From Hippophae tibetana (taxonomy: Eukaryota; Streptophyta; Magnoliopsida; Rosales; Elaeagnaceae): 64,000 nucleotides of DNA. Shown here in pieces: positions 61,398 through 64,000 of the stretch. Both the position numbers and the translations under genes were made by a program. The notes beneath the pieces are model-generated. The model ran no database searches. It had not been told where the DNA came from and saw nothing but the letters and a program-made list of their open reading frames with translations. Where the stretch lies: assembly GCA_037013495.1 (NCBI GenBank), contig CM072811.1:47809452-47873451 (forward strand), in the 5' to 3' direction. The stretch's first letter is position 1; every line of letters starts with the position of its first letter.

Positions 61398-61691
61398 TAT
61401 GACAACATAACGGTAATTTTTTTAATGATTTAATTTCTCTATTCCTATGTCCAAAGTCCCTTGTTTGATGGATGATTATGTGCTCATGTATTTAGTAGAA
61501 TGCATTGTTTTATGGACCTATTTTTGGCCCAAACTACATCTCATCTCTCTTGCCTACTTTCCTTATGACAACAATTAGCACTTTATTAATAATTTGTCTA
61601 TAAATATGAAGTTATTTGAAATCTTTGCTCGTATTTTTAATGCTATAATGAGCTCCAAATATGAAATCAGATGTAACTCCGATTTATTACT

Positions 61692-62200
61692 TTGCATCCT
61701 ACATTTTTAAACAAATTGTCTTAACTTTATAAAGTCTTTGTTGGCAAAGACATCAGAATTACAATTGTTTGTTACTACATATGTGACAACATATGTAAGG
61801 TTATAAGGTCTAGTTCCATCTTACATTAAATTTATTTGTTTGAAATCATGCGCTTAGCTTAACATATAATCAAACCATTTGTCTTTTAATGATACTGTGA
61901 ATTTTAGAAATATTTTAAATAACATTTTGCTCTAATTAAGATTTTCTTCTATTATTAATTTCCCAATAATGCATCTCTTTTGTTATTGATTCTATTGTCT
62001 AATACTCCTAAGATTTTAGGTGTATTAATTCCTTCACCATTTGTTGCTATTAATTGCTTTTCTGCAATTTTTCTGAGTAGTTTTTTATCTAAGACTTCGC
62101 TTGCTTCAAAGTCTCCTTTGAGTTCCCCTATTTCTAGGTTTTCTTGGTCTATCTCCTCTGTATCACTCTTTTGAATTTTCTCCTGAAGATTCATCCGAAG
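61692..62200 (-). repeat. 360-bp duplicated block, copy 2, with extension; possible endogenous pararetrovirus fragment
   Basis: Bases 61692-62051 repeat 52811-53170, and the homologous sequence continues here to about 62200 where copy 1 is cut off by the CACTA end. The extension encodes, on the minus strand, a lysine- and glutamate-rich 79-residue frame (62194-61955) with KLLRKIAEKQLIATNGEG. The style of this frame and of the neighbouring sequence recalls the movement-protein region of florendovirus/petuvirus-like Caulimoviridae, but I cannot confirm this. Treat it as an old, broken virus-like fossil. Confidence 0.5.
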
Positions 62201-62359
62201 AGATTTATATTGTCAAATTTTTAGTTATATTATATATAAATATTCAATACATATTTTAAAACACATGAAAGCAAACATGTCTAACATCACCCCACATCTA
62301 TGTGCACATTTTTACAATTATTTTGCAAATGTCTAATATTGTTTTCTACAACTATACAG

Positions 62360-64000
62360 ATGGCTTTAGATAAAGATAATGATACACTTTATGTGATTGA
62401 GGAAGTAAATAAAGATGAAAGTGTAACACAACCAACTCAAGAAGAAGATTCTGTAAGTACTTAAATTCCTGACCTCTCCATTGATTCTAAAGGAGAAGGT
62501 AAAAAAGTTTCCTCTAGATCTAGTAGTGAAGCGTGGACTCATTTTACCATAGAAAGGGTATGGCAATATCGCAAAACTATATGAAAATATTGTAAGAAAC
62601 AATATAAGTATGAGTCAAGCAAATCTGACACGTCAAATTTTCTTGCACACATTGCTATTGGATGTGATAAGTTTCCCGGTAAAGTTCTTAAGAAACAAAA
62701 TACTTTAGCTTTCCATAAGGAAGGAAGTCTTGTACCTCACAATTTTAATGTTGAAAGATGTAAAGAAAAATTGGTAAGGATGATAATAGAAGATGAATTG
62801 CCATTTATTATTGTAGAAGGTGAAGGATTTAAGGAATTTATTGAAGAGCTACAACATTTGTTTAAAATCCATTCTTGGTGGACTATTGCAAGAGATTGCT
62901 TGAATTTGTACGTTATTGACAGAGTAAAATTGAAATAGTTATTGAATAGAACTAGTAAAAGAATATGTCTTACCACTAATACATGGACATCTTTTCAGAA
63001 TTTATGTTATATGTGTTTAACTGCTCATTTTGTTGATAATGGTTGGAATTTACAAAAGAGAATCTTGAACTTTTGTCAAGTTCCAAATTATAAAGGTGAT
63101 ACACTTGGTAGAGCGATTGAAACATGTTTGTTAGATTGGGGCATTGATAGGATATTATGTATTACAGTTGATAATGCAAGTTCTAATGATACCGCACTTA
63201 GTTATTTGAAAAAATGTGTTAATGACTGTGGTAATACAATTTTAGAATAAAAACACTTGCACATGCGATGTGGTGCACATATTCTGAATTTAATTGTTGA
63301 GTAGGGTTTGAAAGAGTATAACATATCAATAAATAGGATTCGTGTTATTGTAAGATACGTGAGAGGATTACCAATTAGATTGCAAAAATTTAAGAGTGCT
63401 ACTGAAATAGAAAAACTCTCTACTCAAAAACTTGTTTGTTTAGATGTTACGACAAAGTGGAATTCAACTTATTTGATGTTGGATTCTGCAACTTATTTTC
63501 AAAAAACATTTGAAAGGTTAGAGATCATTGATTTGGGGTATTATCAAGAGTTTTGTCGAGGTGAAATTAAACAAGCTCCAACTATAATAGATTGGGATAA
63601 TGCTAGACATTTTGTCTAATTTTTTAAATTTTTTATGAAGCAACATTACTATTCTATGGATCTTTGTATGTGACTTCTAATTTATTCTTGGATCGTATTT
63701 GTTTTATTCATGATCAACTTGATATGTGGAGTAAATGTGAGGATTACATTATAATGAAGATGGCTAGTGATATGAAGGTAAAGTTTGACAAATATTAGGG
63801 AGGAATATCTAAAATGAATATGATGTTATTTGTGGCTATTTTACTTGATCCTAGGCATAAAAAGTGTTCTTTACATCTAAGTTTGCTAGAATTGTGTAAT
63901 GGGGATGAGATTAAGGCATTAATGAGTTCAAAAATGGTGAAAAAAACTTCGAAAGATATGTACAAGGAGTATCGTAAAGCTTATTTTCCATCAAACATAG
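62360..64000 (+). mobile_element. hAT (Ac/Tam3-type) transposase, decayed, runs off the window
   Basis: The coding start is the ATG at 62360. A BED zinc finger lies at about 62520-62670 (SEAWTHFTIERVW, CKKQYKYESS, NFLAHI), in which the first metal-binding half is interrupted by a stop at 62581. The hAT-type RNase H-like core follows: CLTTNTWTSFQNLCYMCLTA (62966), GDTLGRAIETCLLDWGI and ITVDNASSND (63169) around the catalytic Asp, then MRCGAHILNLIV (63263) and DVTTKWNSTYLML (63443). The later part (about 63800-64000) matches the DUF4413 region before the C-terminal dimerisation domain, which would lie beyond the window. In-frame stops at about 62461, 62936, 63247, 63302 and 63617, plus a frame change after 63620, show it is a pseudogene. 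The closest relatives by style are RICESLEEPER/DAYSLEEPER-like elements. Confidence 0.85.

Larger units (their letters stand above)
53171..61691 (+). mobile_element. CACTA (En/Spm) DNA transposon, decayed, right end not found
   Basis: The left end CACTACTATAAAAAATGG is a typical CACTA terminal inverted repeat, followed by subterminal repeats at 53270-53460. The inside holds, in order, a TNP2-type transposase gene (54342-57669), a Transposase_24-type gene (57949-59658) and a ULP1-like protease gene (59742-61397), all on the plus strand. No inverse copy of the left terminus was found before 62360. The element is therefore right-truncated, or its end has diverged, and the given right limit is only the start of the second flanking repeat. 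Many in-frame stops show that it is dead. Confidence 0.85.

Noticed and set aside
62515-62535. TAGTAGTG near 62522 as a possible right end of the CACTA element
   Set aside because: Only eight bases match the terminus, the bases before it do not match the inverse of the left end, and it lies within the hAT coding region.
1-64000. A hidden gene cluster or novel defence or biosynthetic system
   Set aside because: The only supported host genes (U-box ligase, PADRE protein, LSM6) are unrelated and far apart, and every other coding region belongs to transposable elements or virus-like fossils.

Overview
This window is nuclear DNA of a flowering plant, most likely a eudicot. It is very AT-rich, rich in microsatellites and full of transposable elements, and its few host genes have short introns with plain GT-AG borders. 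I cannot name the species.

Three host genes are supported. A four-exon U-box/armadillo E3 ubiquitin ligase of the PUB10/11/13/14 group lies on the plus strand at 26512-29187. A PADRE (DUF4228) gene at 40432-43453, plus strand, has a 2.3 kb intron and a 20-codon last exon that holds the family's conserved C-terminus. A three-exon LSM6 gene lies on the minus strand at 50310-50806.

Most of the rest is mobile DNA or its remains. 1-9030 is gene-free AT-rich sequence, followed by an LTR-like scrap (9032-9260) and a minus-strand Ty3/gypsy remnant (9600-10650). 12369-20681 is an old minus-strand Copia remnant that was split by a later plus-strand Copia (14180-18696, target duplication GTAAG). 25750-26015 is a 133-bp tandem duplication. 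32110-38134 is a very young non-coding LTR element with nearly identical 1978-bp LTRs (target duplication TGACT). Its LTRs carry a GC-rich block with six CACGTG boxes. 44180-49597 is a Tnt1-like Copia (target duplication ACTAT). 53171 to about 61691 is a decayed CACTA (En/Spm) transposon with transposase, Transposase_24-type and ULP1-protease genes. It is flanked by two copies of a 360-bp block that may come from an endogenous pararetrovirus. 62360 to the window end is a decayed hAT transposon.

Two foldback repeats, at 30463-31015 and inside the PADRE intron at 41440-41880, are not explained by the other families. No operon-like or defence-system clustering is present, and the three host genes are functionally unrelated. 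The most unusual structures are the G-box cluster and hairpin array of the young LTR element, the foldback repeats, and the duplicated block beside the CACTA element. All calls were made by reading, without database searches.
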